Part shown: piece after piece, positions 18,885-26,939 of the stretch | How positions within the stretch are numbered: position 1 is the stretch's first letter | How the letters are laid out: every line of letters begins with the position of its first letter | NCBI GenBank assembly: GCA_025352225.1 | Contig: JANXTT010000123.1 | Span: 1-61,903 of the forward strand | DNA from: Mucilaginibacter sp. | GTDB lineage: Bacteria > Bacteroidota > Bacteroidia > Sphingobacteriales > Sphingobacteriaceae | Length of the DNA stretch: 61,903 bases | Reading direction: 5' to 3' | Notes under the pieces: generated by a model | What the model saw: only the letters and a program-made list of their open reading frames with translations | Told to the model about the DNA's origin: nothing | The model's database searches: none | Position numbers and translations under genes: made by a program

Positions 18885-19382
18885 TCAGGCGTTAGTTTTG
18901 TCTTTAGTGGCTAATAAAACAGCTCCTACCATTGCTGTAAAAAGCAAAAGGGAAGATATTTCGAAAGGCAATAAAAATTGAGTGAATAGTACTTTACCCA
19001 GCCCCTTCACCAAACCCAGGTTAGGGTTAGCCAATACTACCGGGATAGATGGGCTGGCTACTTTAAGAGATGCTGCTACTGTTAATAATAAACAACAGCC
19101 GCCAATTATGGCAGCAAATTTTACAAGATTGGTTTTAACTGGTTCGCTATCATTATTTAAGTTAAGTAACATTAAAACAAACAGAAACAAAACCATTATT
19201 GCCCCCATATAAACTATAAAGTTTACAATGGCCAAAAACTGGGCATTTAACAATACGTAATGTATGGTGAAGGTAAAAAACGTTAAAATAAGATACAGTA
19301 CACTGTGAACCGGGTTTTTTGAAAAAATAACCAGTAGTGCAAACAGTATGGACAAAAATGCGATAAAGTAAAATAAACTCAT
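18885..19382 (-). CDS. nuoJ: NADH-quinone oxidoreductase subunit J
   Basis: Membrane subunit of complex I with five helices. I start it at the ATG at 19382 (MSLFYFIAFLSILFALLVIF, 165 aa). A longer reading from 19427 would add a charged, non-conserved MPILKKGQ leader that overlaps the gap after nuoI. The central VNFIVYMGAIMVLFLFVLML contains the conserved Tyr/Gly pi-bulge region of the family. It is followed by nuoK at a 1-bp distance. Confidence 0.94.
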   Translation of the reverse strand: MSLFYFIAFLSILFALLVIFSKNPVHSVLYLILTFFTFTIHYVLLNAQFLAIVNFIVYMGAIMVLFLFVLMLLNLNNDSEPVKTNLVKFAAIIGGCCLLLTVAASLKVASPSIPVVLANPNLGLVKGLGKVLFTQFLLPFEISSLLLFTAMVGAVLLATKDKTNA

Positions 19383-19442
19383 TTTATAATTACAAAAATA
19401 CCTTTGCCCTTTTTTAAGGATGGGCAAAGGTATAAAACTTCC

Positions 19443-19940
19443 TTATTGATTTAATGGTGCCTCAACTAATTTGTCTTTCCCGTAAATAAAATCCTTCCTC
19501 AAAAAGTTAGAAGGCACAATATCCCCGTCGAGATAAATAGCCTCTTTAGGGCAAGCCTCCTCGCATAATCCACAAAAAATGCAGCGCAGCATGTTTATTT
19601 CGTAAACGGCAGCGTATTTTTCTTCGCGATATAAGTTCTCTTCTCCTTTCTGGCGTTCAGCGGCTATCATGGTGATGGCTTCCGCCGGGCACGATAATGC
19701 GCATAAACCGCAAGCGGTACAACGTTCGCGGCCTTCTTCATCTCGTTTAAGCGAGTGCTGGCCCCTAAAATTTTCCGAGAATTCTCTTTTTTGTTCGGGG
19801 TAACGTATAGTTACATCCTTGCGGAAAAAGTGTTTTCCGGTAATCCTCAAGCCACTTAAAATTGCAGGCAGATATGCCCGCTCCAAAAAGTTAAGTGGTT
19901 TTGATTCTATTAATTTTCTTCTATTGGTTAATGATTCCAT
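19443..19940 (-). CDS. nuoI: NADH-quinone oxidoreductase subunit I
   Basis: Peripheral-arm subunit carrying two [4Fe-4S] clusters that pass electrons toward quinone. The 165-aa sequence has two ferredoxin motifs, CTACGLCALSCPAEAI (about residues 77-92) and CIFCGLCEEACPKEAI (about 120-135), both with all four cysteines. The N-terminus carries the amphipathic segment that lies on the membrane. It is 13 bp after nuoH. Confidence 0.97.
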   Translation of the reverse strand: MESLTNRRKLIESKPLNFLERAYLPAILSGLRITGKHFFRKDVTIRYPEQKREFSENFRGQHSLKRDEEGRERCTACGLCALSCPAEAITMIAAERQKGEENLYREEKYAAVYEINMLRCIFCGLCEEACPKEAIYLDGDIVPSNFLRKDFIYGKDKLVEAPLNQ

Positions 19941-19953
19941 TTCTATTTCCTCA

Positions 19954-21003
19954 CTATCTTAAAAACGTACTAACAAGCCCTGTCAATACAATATTGGCAA
20001 TGGCTAACGGTATCAATATCTTCCAACCCAGGTCCATTAGCTGATCATACCGAAAACGCGGGATCGTCCAGCGTACCCACATAAAAAAGAATATGAAAAA
20101 TATGATCTTGCCAAATAACACTGCTACGCCTACTAACGGCCCCCAGGTATTACCTAATTGCTCGTTAACATAATCCATGCCGGGGTAGTTATAACCACCA
20201 AAATATAGTGTTGACATTACTGCCGACGATACGAACATGTTGATATACTCTGCAAACAGGTAAAAACCCAATTTCATGGACGAGTATTCTGTATGATAGC
20301 CTCCAACCAGTTCCGTCTCACACTCAGGCAGATCAAAAGGGGTGCGGTTTGTTTCCGCGAAAGCGCATACAATAAATAATAAAAAGCCTAATGGTTGTTT
20401 AAAAAAGTTCCAAGAGAAATAACCGTCTTTCCAAAAACCATGCTGCTGTTCAGTAATTTCGCGTAAGCTTAATGTACCGGTTATCATTAATAAGGCTATG
20501 ATAGATAAACCCATAGCAACCTCATAACTGATATTTTGCGACGCTGCCCTGATGGCTCCTAATAAAGAATATTTATTGTTGGATGCCCAGCCACCTATCA
20601 TTACACCATATACACCAAGCGACACCACACCAAAAAGGTACAAAACACCAACGTTAATATCTGTAACCTGCAAATCAACAACGGTAGAACCGATGGTCAT
20701 TTTCTGTCCCCACGGTATTACAGCCGTGCCAATACAGGCCGTTAGGATAGCTAGCGAAGGCCCAACTATAAATAAAAACGGATTTGCCCTTGTAGGGATG
20801 ATCTCCTCCTTCATAAACATCTTAGCACCATCGGCTAGTGGTTGCAGTATGCCAAATGGGCCAGCACGGTTGGGGCCAACACGATCCTGAAAAAACGCGG
20901 CTACTTTACGCTCCGCATAAGTAGAATACATGGCAACAACCAAACTAATGAGGAATATAATGCCTACCAGTATAAATTTTTGTCCAACAAAAGCTAATTC
21001 CAT
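19954..21003 (-). CDS. nuoH: NADH-quinone oxidoreductase subunit H
   Basis: Membrane subunit forming the quinone-binding chamber with NuoB/NuoD. The 349-aa protein has eight to nine helices. Conserved pieces are TYAERKVAAFFQDRVGPNRA (about 28-47), GPFGILQPLADGAKMFMKEE (about 48-67), the acidic loop ETNRTPFDLPECETELVGGY (about 218-237), and MWVRWTIPRFRYDQLMDLGW near 310-329. Its ATG overlaps the nuoG stop as TAATG. Confidence 0.98.
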   Translation of the reverse strand: MELAFVGQKFILVGIIFLISLVVAMYSTYAERKVAAFFQDRVGPNRAGPFGILQPLADGAKMFMKEEIIPTRANPFLFIVGPSLAILTACIGTAVIPWGQKMTIGSTVVDLQVTDINVGVLYLFGVVSLGVYGVMIGGWASNNKYSLLGAIRAASQNISYEVAMGLSIIALLMITGTLSLREITEQQHGFWKDGYFSWNFFKQPLGFLLFIVCAFAETNRTPFDLPECETELVGGYHTEYSSMKLGFYLFAEYINMFVSSAVMSTLYFGGYNYPGMDYVNEQLGNTWGPLVGVAVLFGKIIFFIFFFMWVRWTIPRFRYDQLMDLGWKILIPLAIANIVLTGLVSTFLR

Positions 21004-22001
21004 TATAATCGTGTTTGACGGTCAAATTGTTCTTTATTCGCTTCAACCAACAAAGGGTTTGTTTTTACAACCGGTAACGGCTGCAATGTATCGTAATGAT
21101 TTGAACTGATAACCGATTGGTGTGATATTTTGCGCGGGCCTTCAATTACCCAATCTGCAGTTTTCTTCTTATCAAAACGGCAGGTATTACAAATAAACTC
21201 CTCTACCTCGCCATATACATCTTTACGTGCAGTTACCCGCAAAACATCTTCGCCTTTATACCAAAGCGTTACCTTACCGTTGCACTTTTCGTGATCGCAA
21301 TCACGGTGCGCGTCAACTGGTTTTGTAAACCAAACCCGGTTTTTAAAACGGAAGGTTCTATCTGTTAATGCTCCTACCGGACAAACATCGATCACATTTC
21401 CGGAGAAATCATTATCAACAGCTGCCTGTATATAAGTAGATATTTCCGAATGATCGCCGCGGTTCAATATACCATGTATGCGGTGGTCCGTTATTTGGTC
21501 GGCTACAAAAACGCATCGGTAGCAAAGTATACAACGGGTCATATGGAGTTGTATCTTATCGCCTATATCTGTTTTCTCGAACGTACGGCGGTCAAACTCG
21601 TAACGGGTTTTGGCTAAACCATGTTCGTACCCCAGATCTTGCAGATGGCACTCACCGGCCTGATCACAAATAGGGCAATCAAGCGGATGGTTGATCAACA
21701 ACATCTCCACAATGCCTTTACGGGCCTCAACAACTTCGGGCGAGGTGATATTTTGCACCTCCATGCCATCCATTACCGTTGTACGGCATGATGCTACCAG
21801 CTTGGGCATAGGACGCGGGTCTTTTTCGGAGCCCTTACTTACCTTAACCAAACAAGTGCGGCATTTACCCCCGCTTCCTTCCAGTTTGGAATAATAGCAC
21901 ATTGCAGGCGGAACAATATCACCACCAATAACCCTTGCGGCGTTAAGAATGCTGGTTCCTGCTTCTACTTCAACGGATATTCCGTCTATTGTTACTTTCA
22001 T
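21003..22001 (-). CDS. nuoG: NADH-quinone oxidoreductase subunit G, short form
   Basis: Peripheral-arm iron-sulfur subunit. At 332 aa it keeps only the N-terminal part of NuoG. The [2Fe-2S] ferredoxin domain has Cys in MCYYSKLEGSGGKCRTC. The segment CPICDQAGECHLQDLGYEHG follows, then the CILCYRC motif near residues 155-161. A final cluster region includes the Cys of VIDVCPVGALTD and CDHEKCNGKVT. The large molybdopterin-oxidoreductase-like C-terminal domain (several hundred residues in E. coli) is absent. The ORF ends cleanly and is coupled to nuoH by TAATG, so this is a natural short form, as in other Bacteroidota, not a truncation. Confidence 0.94.
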   Translation of the reverse strand: MKVTIDGISVEVEAGTSILNAARVIGGDIVPPAMCYYSKLEGSGGKCRTCLVKVSKGSEKDPRPMPKLVASCRTTVMDGMEVQNITSPEVVEARKGIVEMLLINHPLDCPICDQAGECHLQDLGYEHGLAKTRYEFDRRTFEKTDIGDKIQLHMTRCILCYRCVFVADQITDHRIHGILNRGDHSEISTYIQAAVDNDFSGNVIDVCPVGALTDRTFRFKNRVWFTKPVDAHRDCDHEKCNGKVTLWYKGEDVLRVTARKDVYGEVEEFICNTCRFDKKKTADWVIEGPRKISHQSVISSNHYDTLQPLPVVKTNPLLVEANKEQFDRQTRL

Positions 22002-22010
22002 TTATTTAAT

Positions 22011-22229
22011 TCAAAAGTCAAAATTAAAAATTAAAAACTACATGATGAGATTGATTATTATTGAAGCTATGATCTTTGATAATTCATCAGCTTCGGTGAT
22101 CAATTCAGTTGTTTTTTCTTTTTCGACATTTATAATATTTTTATCTCTTATTAAGCAAAGCCAGTATTTCTCAATTTAAATTCTAAAAATTGTCAATTCA
22201 TTTTGAATTTTTACTTTTTAATTTTGACT
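22011..22229. repeat. AT-rich inverted repeats flanking the four-helix-bundle remnant
   Basis: The left arm (from 22015) reads AAGTCAAAATTAAAAATTAA. The reverse complement of the right arm (22205-22229) reads AAGTCAAAATTAAAAAGTAA. They agree at all but one of the 20 positions. They bracket the gene remnant and lie exactly between nuoG and nuoF, which suggests insertion of a small mobile unit followed by decay. Confidence 0.55.
22038..22178 (-). pseudogene. Remnant of a four-helix-bundle (23S rRNA intervening-sequence-type) protein gene
   Basis: Between nuoF and nuoG a minus-strand open frame reads YWLCLIRDKNIINVEKEK and then TTELITEADELSKIIASI before a TAG at 22038-22040. This is the pattern of the C-terminal helix of S23/four-helix-bundle proteins (YWL-x-L-I/L followed by EA-x-EL-x-K/R-I-x-x-S-I). 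There is no start codon, and a TAA at 22176-22178 lies just upstream, so only about 45 codons survive. AT-rich inverted repeats flank it: plus-strand GTCAAAATTAAAAA at about 22017-22030 and its near mirror at about 22205-22229. No function is expected; transcription through it must continue from nuoF to nuoG. Confidence 0.65.
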
Positions 22230-23587
22230 TAACTCGCTACAGGCTCTGGTAATGGATCGGCATAATGCGCTAATCCAAAGTTTCTTGTTATTGCTTCTGG
22301 GCCATTGGTTACATGCCACTCAAACTCATCGCGGAAGTGGCGGATAGCACTGGCTACAGGCCACGCGGCTGCATCACCAAGCGGACAAATGGTATTGCCT
22401 TCTATCTTTTTAGAAACATCAACCAACAGATCCATATCGCTCATTTTACCGTGCCCGTATTCCAGGCGATGTAAAACCTTTTCCATCCATCCGGTACCTT
22501 CGCGGCAAGGCGAACATTGACCGCAACTTTCGTGATGATAAAAACGGGCGAAGTTCCAGGTGTTGCGCACAATGCATTGATCTTCGTCAAATACTATAAA
22601 ACCGCCCGAACCCATCATACTCCCGGTAGCAAAACCACCGTCGGATAATGATTCATAAGTCATTAAGCGGGCTTGCTGGTTTATGGTTTTTGTGATAAGA
22701 TTGGCGGGCAAAATTGGTACAGATGAGCCCCCGGCTACAACCGCCTTTAATCGCTTACCATTGGCAATACCGCCACAATACTCCTCAGAATATATAAACT
22801 CTTCCACCGGTACGCCTAATTCTATTTCGTAAATGCCCGGTTTATTGATATTACCAGAGGCCGAAATCAGCTTAGTACCTGTACTTCGGCCAATGCCGAT
22901 CTTGGCATATTCTTCGCCACCATCATTAATGATAGGTACAACCGCCGCTATAGATTCTACATTATTTACTACAGTAGGGCAGCCATATAAGCCCGCAATT
23001 GCAGGGAAAGGGGGTTTTATGCGCGGGTTACCACGTTTGCCTTCCAATGATTCTAACAAAGCGGTCTCTTCGCCGCAAATGTAAGCGCCGCCACCAGGTT
23101 GTACGTACAGTTCCAAATCGTAACCGGTGCCTAATATATTTTTGCCTAAAAAGCCAGCGTTCTTAGCTTCGGCAATTGCTTTTTCCAGTATTCGTATCTG
23201 CGGCATCATTTCGCCACGAACGTAGATGTATGATACTTTTGCCCCTAACGCGTAACTCGAAACGATCATCCCTTCAATCAATAAGTGAGGGATATAGGTC
23301 ATCAGGTAACGATCTTTAAACGTTCCGGGTTCAGATTCGTCCGCGTTGCAAACCATGTAACGGGCCACACCTTCTGGCTTAGCCAAAAAGCTCCATTTCA
23401 TCCCGGTAGGGAAACCAGCGCCGCCACGCCCACGTAAGCCCGATTTTTTAACCTCTTCAACAACTTCGTCGGGGGTTAAGGTTTTCAAAGCTTTTTCAAC
23501 GGCCGCATAACCGCCTTTTGAGCGGTAAACATCAAATGTATTGATGCCGGGTACGTTAATATGTTCTAATAGTAATTTACGAGCCAT
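22229..23587 (-). CDS. nuoF: NADH-quinone oxidoreductase subunit F
   Basis: NADH-dehydrogenase module subunit that binds NADH, FMN and one [4Fe-4S] cluster. The 452-aa protein shows the NADH-binding glycine loop [19 protein letters not shown] (about residues 49-67), the FMN region [14 protein letters not shown] (about 80-93), [23 protein letters not shown] [20 protein letters not shown] (about 164-183), and the cluster motif [15 protein letters not shown] (about 353-367). It follows nuoE by 15 bp. Confidence 0.98.
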   Translation of the reverse strand: MARKLLLEHINVPGINTFDVYRSKGGYAAVEKALKTLTPDEVVEEVKKSGLRGRGGAGFPTGMKWSFLAKPEGVARYMVCNADESEPGTFKDRYLMTYIPHLLIEGMIVSSYALGAKVSYIYVRGEMMPQIRILEKAIAEAKNAGFLGKNILGTGYDLELYVQPGGGAYICGEETALLESLEGKRGNPRIKPPFPAIAGLYGCPTVVNNVESIAAVVPIINDGGEEYAKIGIGRSTGTKLISASGNINKPGIYEIELGVPVEEFIYSEEYCGGIANGKRLKAVVAGGSSVPILPANLITKTINQQARLMTYESLSDGGFATGSMMGSGGFIVFDEDQCIVRNTWNFARFYHHESCGQCSPCREGTGWMEKVLHRLEYGHGKMSDMDLLVDVSKKIEGNTICPLGDAAAWPVASAIRHFRDEFEWHVTNGPEAITRNFGLAHYADPLPEPVAS

Positions 23588-23602
23588 GTTTCAATCAGTC
23601 AA

Positions 23603-24127
23603 TTAGTTTTTAGATTGAGCCGTTAAATCTGCAACCAGCTTATCCACCTTTTCGGGCGTCAGGTTTTCATAAAAAGTATATTCGGGGCCTATTTGCAAAA
23701 CCGGGGCAAAACCGCAGGCGGCAAGGCATTCTACTCCGCGCCAGCTAAATAATCCGTCAGGGGTTACTTCGCCTTCGCGTACACCCAACTTTTCTTCAAT
23801 GTACTTCATTATCTTTTCGGCACCAACCAGGCAACATGGCCCGGTACGGCAAACCTCTAAAAGATATTTCCCTTGCGGGCGAAGCAGGTACATACTGTAA
23901 AAACTCGCTACTTCGTAAACTTCTATAGGGAGTATGTCCAGGTATTCGGCAACTTTATCCATTGCAGGAGGGCTAACCCACCCAAATTCAGCCTGTACCA
24001 AATGCAGTAAGGGCAGCAATGCCGATTTTTGTTTTCCTTCCGGATAGCGGCTTACTACATCGGCAAACTGAGCAATCAACTCCGCAGAAAAGGCAACCGG
24101 GGTTTGTATTTCTTCTACTTTAAGCAT
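23603..24127 (-). CDS. nuoE: NADH-quinone oxidoreductase subunit E
   Basis: Thioredoxin-fold subunit of the NADH-dehydrogenase module with one [2Fe-2S] cluster. It has 174 aa. The two cysteine pairs are in VCRTGPCCLVGAEKI (about 92-106) and ECLAACGFAPVLQI (about 133-146). The helical N-terminus contains ALLPLLHLVQAEFGWVSPPA. Its ATG lies inside the last codons of nuoD (8-bp overlap). Confidence 0.97.
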   Translation of the reverse strand: MLKVEEIQTPVAFSAELIAQFADVVSRYPEGKQKSALLPLLHLVQAEFGWVSPPAMDKVAEYLDILPIEVYEVASFYSMYLLRPQGKYLLEVCRTGPCCLVGAEKIMKYIEEKLGVREGEVTPDGLFSWRGVECLAACGFAPVLQIGPEYTFYENLTPEKVDKLVADLTAQSKN

Positions 24128-25331
24128 CTAATTCTCCAGCTATAACGTTCAAACTACTCATGTTAATTATTGCGTCTGATAGTACCATTCCACGACTCAT
24201 AGGCGCATACATCTGGTAATTGATAAAGCTTGGCCTGCGGAAATGCAAACGATAAGGCGAGCGTCCACCATCGTTTACCAAATAAAACCCTAACTCGCCA
24301 TTAGCACCCTCAACTGCATGATAAACTTCTGTTTTAGGTGTATCAATTTCGCCCATCACTATTTTAAAGTGGTAAATAAGTGCCTCCATGTTATTGTAAA
24401 CCTCCTCTTTTGGCGGCAGATAAAATGCAGGTACATCCGCATGGAATATATGCGATGGCTCTTTGTCAATTTTAGCCAACGCCTGTTCTATAATGCGTAA
24501 GCTTTGCCACATTTCTTCGTTACGTACTAAAAAACGATTATATACATCTCCATTAGTCCCCACGGGCACTTCAAATTCAAAATCCTGATATGAGCTATAC
24601 GGTTCTTGCGCACGTACATCGTAATCAACACCGGCCGCCCGCAAAATTGGCCCGCTCCAGCTATAACTTAAGGCGGTTTCGGCAGTAACGGGTGCCACAT
24701 CTTTTGTACGGTCAACAAATATGCGGTTACGATTAAATAGCGCTTCGAACTCCCTTAAAACGGGAGGAAAGTCTTTAATAAATTTCTTGATCTTAGCAAA
24801 AGCGATATCATTAAAGTTTCGCTCAAAACCGCCTATACGGCCAATGTTAGTTGTTAAGCGCGAGCCGCAGATCTCCTCGTAAATTTCGTATACATTCTCG
24901 CGGTGTTGCATCATGTACAAAAACCCTGTGAAGGCTCCGGTATCAACACCCAGCACGCCATTACATATGATATGATCTGTGATGCGGGCCAGTTCCATAA
25001 TAATTACACGCATGTAATCAACACGTTTAGGCATTTCAATGCCCAACAGTTTTTCAACTGTCATGTGCCAGCCCATATTATTAATTGGGGCCGAGCAATA
25101 GTTAAGCCTGTCGGTTAAAGGTGTTATCTGATAAAATGGCCTGTGTTCGGCAATTTTTTCAAAAGCGCGGTGTATATATCCGATGGTAGAAACCCCGCTA
25201 ACAATTCTTTCGCCGTCTAACTGCAATACATTTTGGAATACGCCATGTGTTGCAGGGTGGGTTGGCCCGAGGTTTAAGGTCGAGAGTTCACTTTGTGGAT
25301 CGTTATCCGTTATTAAAAGATGATTTTGCAT
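24120..25331 (-). CDS. nuoD: NADH-quinone oxidoreductase subunit D
   Basis: The 49-kDa-type subunit that forms the quinone site with NuoB. It has 403 aa. Conserved quinone-site segments are [20 protein letters not shown] (about 21-40), [15 protein letters not shown] (about 51-65) and [20 protein letters not shown] near 78-97; the C-terminal DPVMGEVDR-type region is replaced by the local [11 protein letters not shown] ending. NuoC is a separate gene here, not fused. Confidence 0.97.
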   Translation of the reverse strand: MQNHLLITDNDPQSELSTLNLGPTHPATHGVFQNVLQLDGERIVSGVSTIGYIHRAFEKIAEHRPFYQITPLTDRLNYCSAPINNMGWHMTVEKLLGIEMPKRVDYMRVIIMELARITDHIICNGVLGVDTGAFTGFLYMMQHRENVYEIYEEICGSRLTTNIGRIGGFERNFNDIAFAKIKKFIKDFPPVLREFEALFNRNRIFVDRTKDVAPVTAETALSYSWSGPILRAAGVDYDVRAQEPYSSYQDFEFEVPVGTNGDVYNRFLVRNEEMWQSLRIIEQALAKIDKEPSHIFHADVPAFYLPPKEEVYNNMEALIYHFKIVMGEIDTPKTEVYHAVEGANGELGFYLVNDGGRSPYRLHFRRPSFINYQMYAPMSRGMVLSDAIINMSSLNVIAGELDA

Positions 25332-25347
25332 TCTTTACTGAATATTT

Positions 25348-25845
25348 TTATCTCCCGAAGAAGTAATCTTTTTTATCAATACGATTAGGGTCTTCCAAAG
25401 GATATTCTCGCCTCATCGGGAAAACCGTCATATCGTCAACATTTAAAATTCTACGCAGATCAGGATGCCCATCGAAAACGATCCCGAAGAAATCGTAAGT
25501 TTCTCTTTCCATCCAGTTTGCCCCGTCCCACAGGGTGGTAGCAGTAGGTATATGTACATCAGCTGATGCTAAAAACACTTTGATACGAACACGGACACCA
25601 TTTACCAAACTATGCACGTGGTATATTACCCCAAAAGGTTTTTCCTGATCGGGATAATGGATACCTGTTATATCTGTGAGATGTATAAATTGCAGATCGG
25701 TTTTAAGGAAGCTCAGCACCTCTATAATTTGCTCCCGTTCTGTTTCAAATGTTAACAGCCCATACGGTTCAGATACTAGATTAATATGGCCATCAAATTT
25801 TGAAGTCAATTTTAGAAGAAGCTCTTCGTTTGATATTTTGCCCAT
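25348..25845 (-). CDS. nuoC: NADH-quinone oxidoreductase subunit C
   Basis: The 30-kDa-type subunit of the complex I connecting module, 165 aa. The signature is the C-terminal NWMERETYDFFGIVFDGHPD (about 110-129), followed by LRRILNVDDMT and MRREYPLEDPNR. It has no cofactor. Its ATG overlaps the nuoB stop as TAATG, so the two are probably translationally coupled. Confidence 0.97.
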   Translation of the reverse strand: MGKISNEELLLKLTSKFDGHINLVSEPYGLLTFETEREQIIEVLSFLKTDLQFIHLTDITGIHYPDQEKPFGVIYHVHSLVNGVRVRIKVFLASADVHIPTATTLWDGANWMERETYDFFGIVFDGHPDLRRILNVDDMTVFPMRREYPLEDPNRIDKKDYFFGR

Positions 25846-26387
25846 TATTGAATTCCGTATTTAGCTAATAATTCTTGATATTGTGGCGAATCGCGCCTGC
25901 GGCCTGATTCTGTTTGTACCAGCTTTTGAATATTCATAAAACCATCAATAATAGCTTCGGGGCGTGGAGGGCAGCCCGGAACGTATACATCAACCGGAAT
26001 AATCTCGTCAATGCCCTGTAAAACAGAGTAAGTATCAAATATACCACCGCTAGATGCGCAAGCCCCAACTGCCATTACCCAACGTGGTTCGGCCATTTGT
26101 AAATATACCTGACGAAGTACAGGCGCCATTTTTTTGGCGATAGTACCCATTACCATTAATAAATCGGCCTGGCGTGGCGAAAAGCTTAAACGCTCGGCAC
26201 CAAATCGCGACAAGTCATAATGTGAGCCCATTGTAGCCATAAATTCAATGCCGCAGCAAGACGTAGCAAATGGCAACGGCCATAGCGAGTAGGAGCGTGC
26301 CATACCCACCGCTTTATCAATCGAGGTAGCAAAAAAGCCAGAGCCTTCAATACCCGGCGGAGCCTCAACAATTTTAATATCACTCAT
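25845..26387 (-). CDS. nuoB: NADH-quinone oxidoreductase subunit B
   Basis: Subunit carrying the terminal [4Fe-4S] cluster N2. Read from the ATG at 26387 it is 180 aa; an in-frame GTG at 26396 would add three residues. The cluster cysteines are seen in [13 protein letters not shown] (tandem CC), [16 protein letters not shown] and [14 protein letters not shown]. Between nuoB and nuoA lie about 110 bp with no gene and only a short AT-rich inverted repeat. Confidence 0.97.
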   Translation of the reverse strand: MSDIKIVEAPPGIEGSGFFATSIDKAVGMARSYSLWPLPFATSCCGIEFMATMGSHYDLSRFGAERLSFSPRQADLLMVMGTIAKKMAPVLRQVYLQMAEPRWVMAVGACASSGGIFDTYSVLQGIDEIIPVDVYVPGCPPRPEAIIDGFMNIQKLVQTESGRRRDSPQYQELLAKYGIQ

Positions 26388-26498
26388 AACCCTCACTAAT
26401 TATAAAAACTCATCCTTAAAAGGTTGAGTGCAAAATTAATAATAAAATCTTCAATGGTGTTAAAAAAACACTAAGTGCAATATTTGGAATCAATCTAA

Positions 26499-26870
26499 TT
26501 AATCCCAGTCTAACGCGCCTTTTTTTAAGATGTAAATAAACCCTAGCAATAATGTGCCCATAAAAATAAACATCTCTATCATGCCCGGGCTACCCAACTC
26601 TTTAAAGTTTACCGCCCAAGGGTACATAAAAATCACTTCCACATCAAACAAAACAAACAGTATTGCTACCAGAAAGTATTTAATGGATATGGGGGTACGC
26701 GCGTTACCTACAACTTCGATACCCGACTCAAATGTTGAGAGTTTATCGCTTGTAACACGTTTGGGGCCCAGCCTATGGGTAAAAAACATGGTAACAACAA
26801 CAAATCCAATAGCCACTATCATTTGGAATATGATGGGCAAATAATTAACCGGTAAACTTTGCAATTCCAT
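26499..26870 (-). CDS. nuoA: NADH-quinone oxidoreductase subunit A
   Basis: Membrane subunit with three helices, the first gene of the 14-gene complex I operon. The 123-aa protein shows the family motif KLSTFESGIEVVGNARTPIS (about residues 43-62), the second-helix region FDVEVIFMYPWAVNF (about 74-88), and a C-terminal KKGALDWD. The start ATG at 26870 lies only five bases after an exact TAnnTTTG box, so the mRNA may be leaderless or nearly so. Confidence 0.96.
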   Translation of the reverse strand: MELQSLPVNYLPIIFQMIVAIGFVVVTMFFTHRLGPKRVTSDKLSTFESGIEVVGNARTPISIKYFLVAILFVLFDVEVIFMYPWAVNFKELGSPGMIEMFIFMGTLLLGFIYILKKGALDWD

Positions 26871-26874
26871 GCGG

Positions 26875-26882
26875 CAAATATA
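26875..26882 (-). promoter_or_regulatory. -7 box of the nuo operon
   Basis: On the minus strand TATATTTG matches TAnnTTTG exactly. Its last G lies five bases upstream of the nuoA ATG, so transcription would begin at or within a base or two of the start codon. No TTG is found at the usual -33 distance, where the upstream terminator stem lies instead. Confidence 0.45.
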
Positions 26883-26904
26883 GAATGAAGATGTTAAATA
26901 AAAA

Positions 26905-26924
26905 AGGCCTCAATTAAGAGGCCT
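26905..26924 (-). terminator. Rho-independent terminator of the Ton operon
   Basis: AGGCCTC and GAGGCCT form a perfect 7-bp stem with loop aattaa. On the minus strand it comes 16 bases after the TPR-protein stop and is followed by six T residues. The other side is also T-rich (cttttatttg), but no plus-strand gene precedes it. It insulates the nuo promoter from read-through. Confidence 0.8.
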
Positions 26925-26939
26925 CTTTTATTTGTTTTT

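Noticed and set aside
21949..22179. Plus-strand reading frame of 76 codons over the nuoG start and the nuoF-nuoG gap
   Set aside because: It is antisense to the nuoG start and to the four-helix-bundle remnant, which reads meaningfully on the minus strand.
26397..26498. Extra small gene between nuoA and nuoB
   Set aside because: No start codon with a meaningful frame; only AT-rich sequence and a short inverted repeat.
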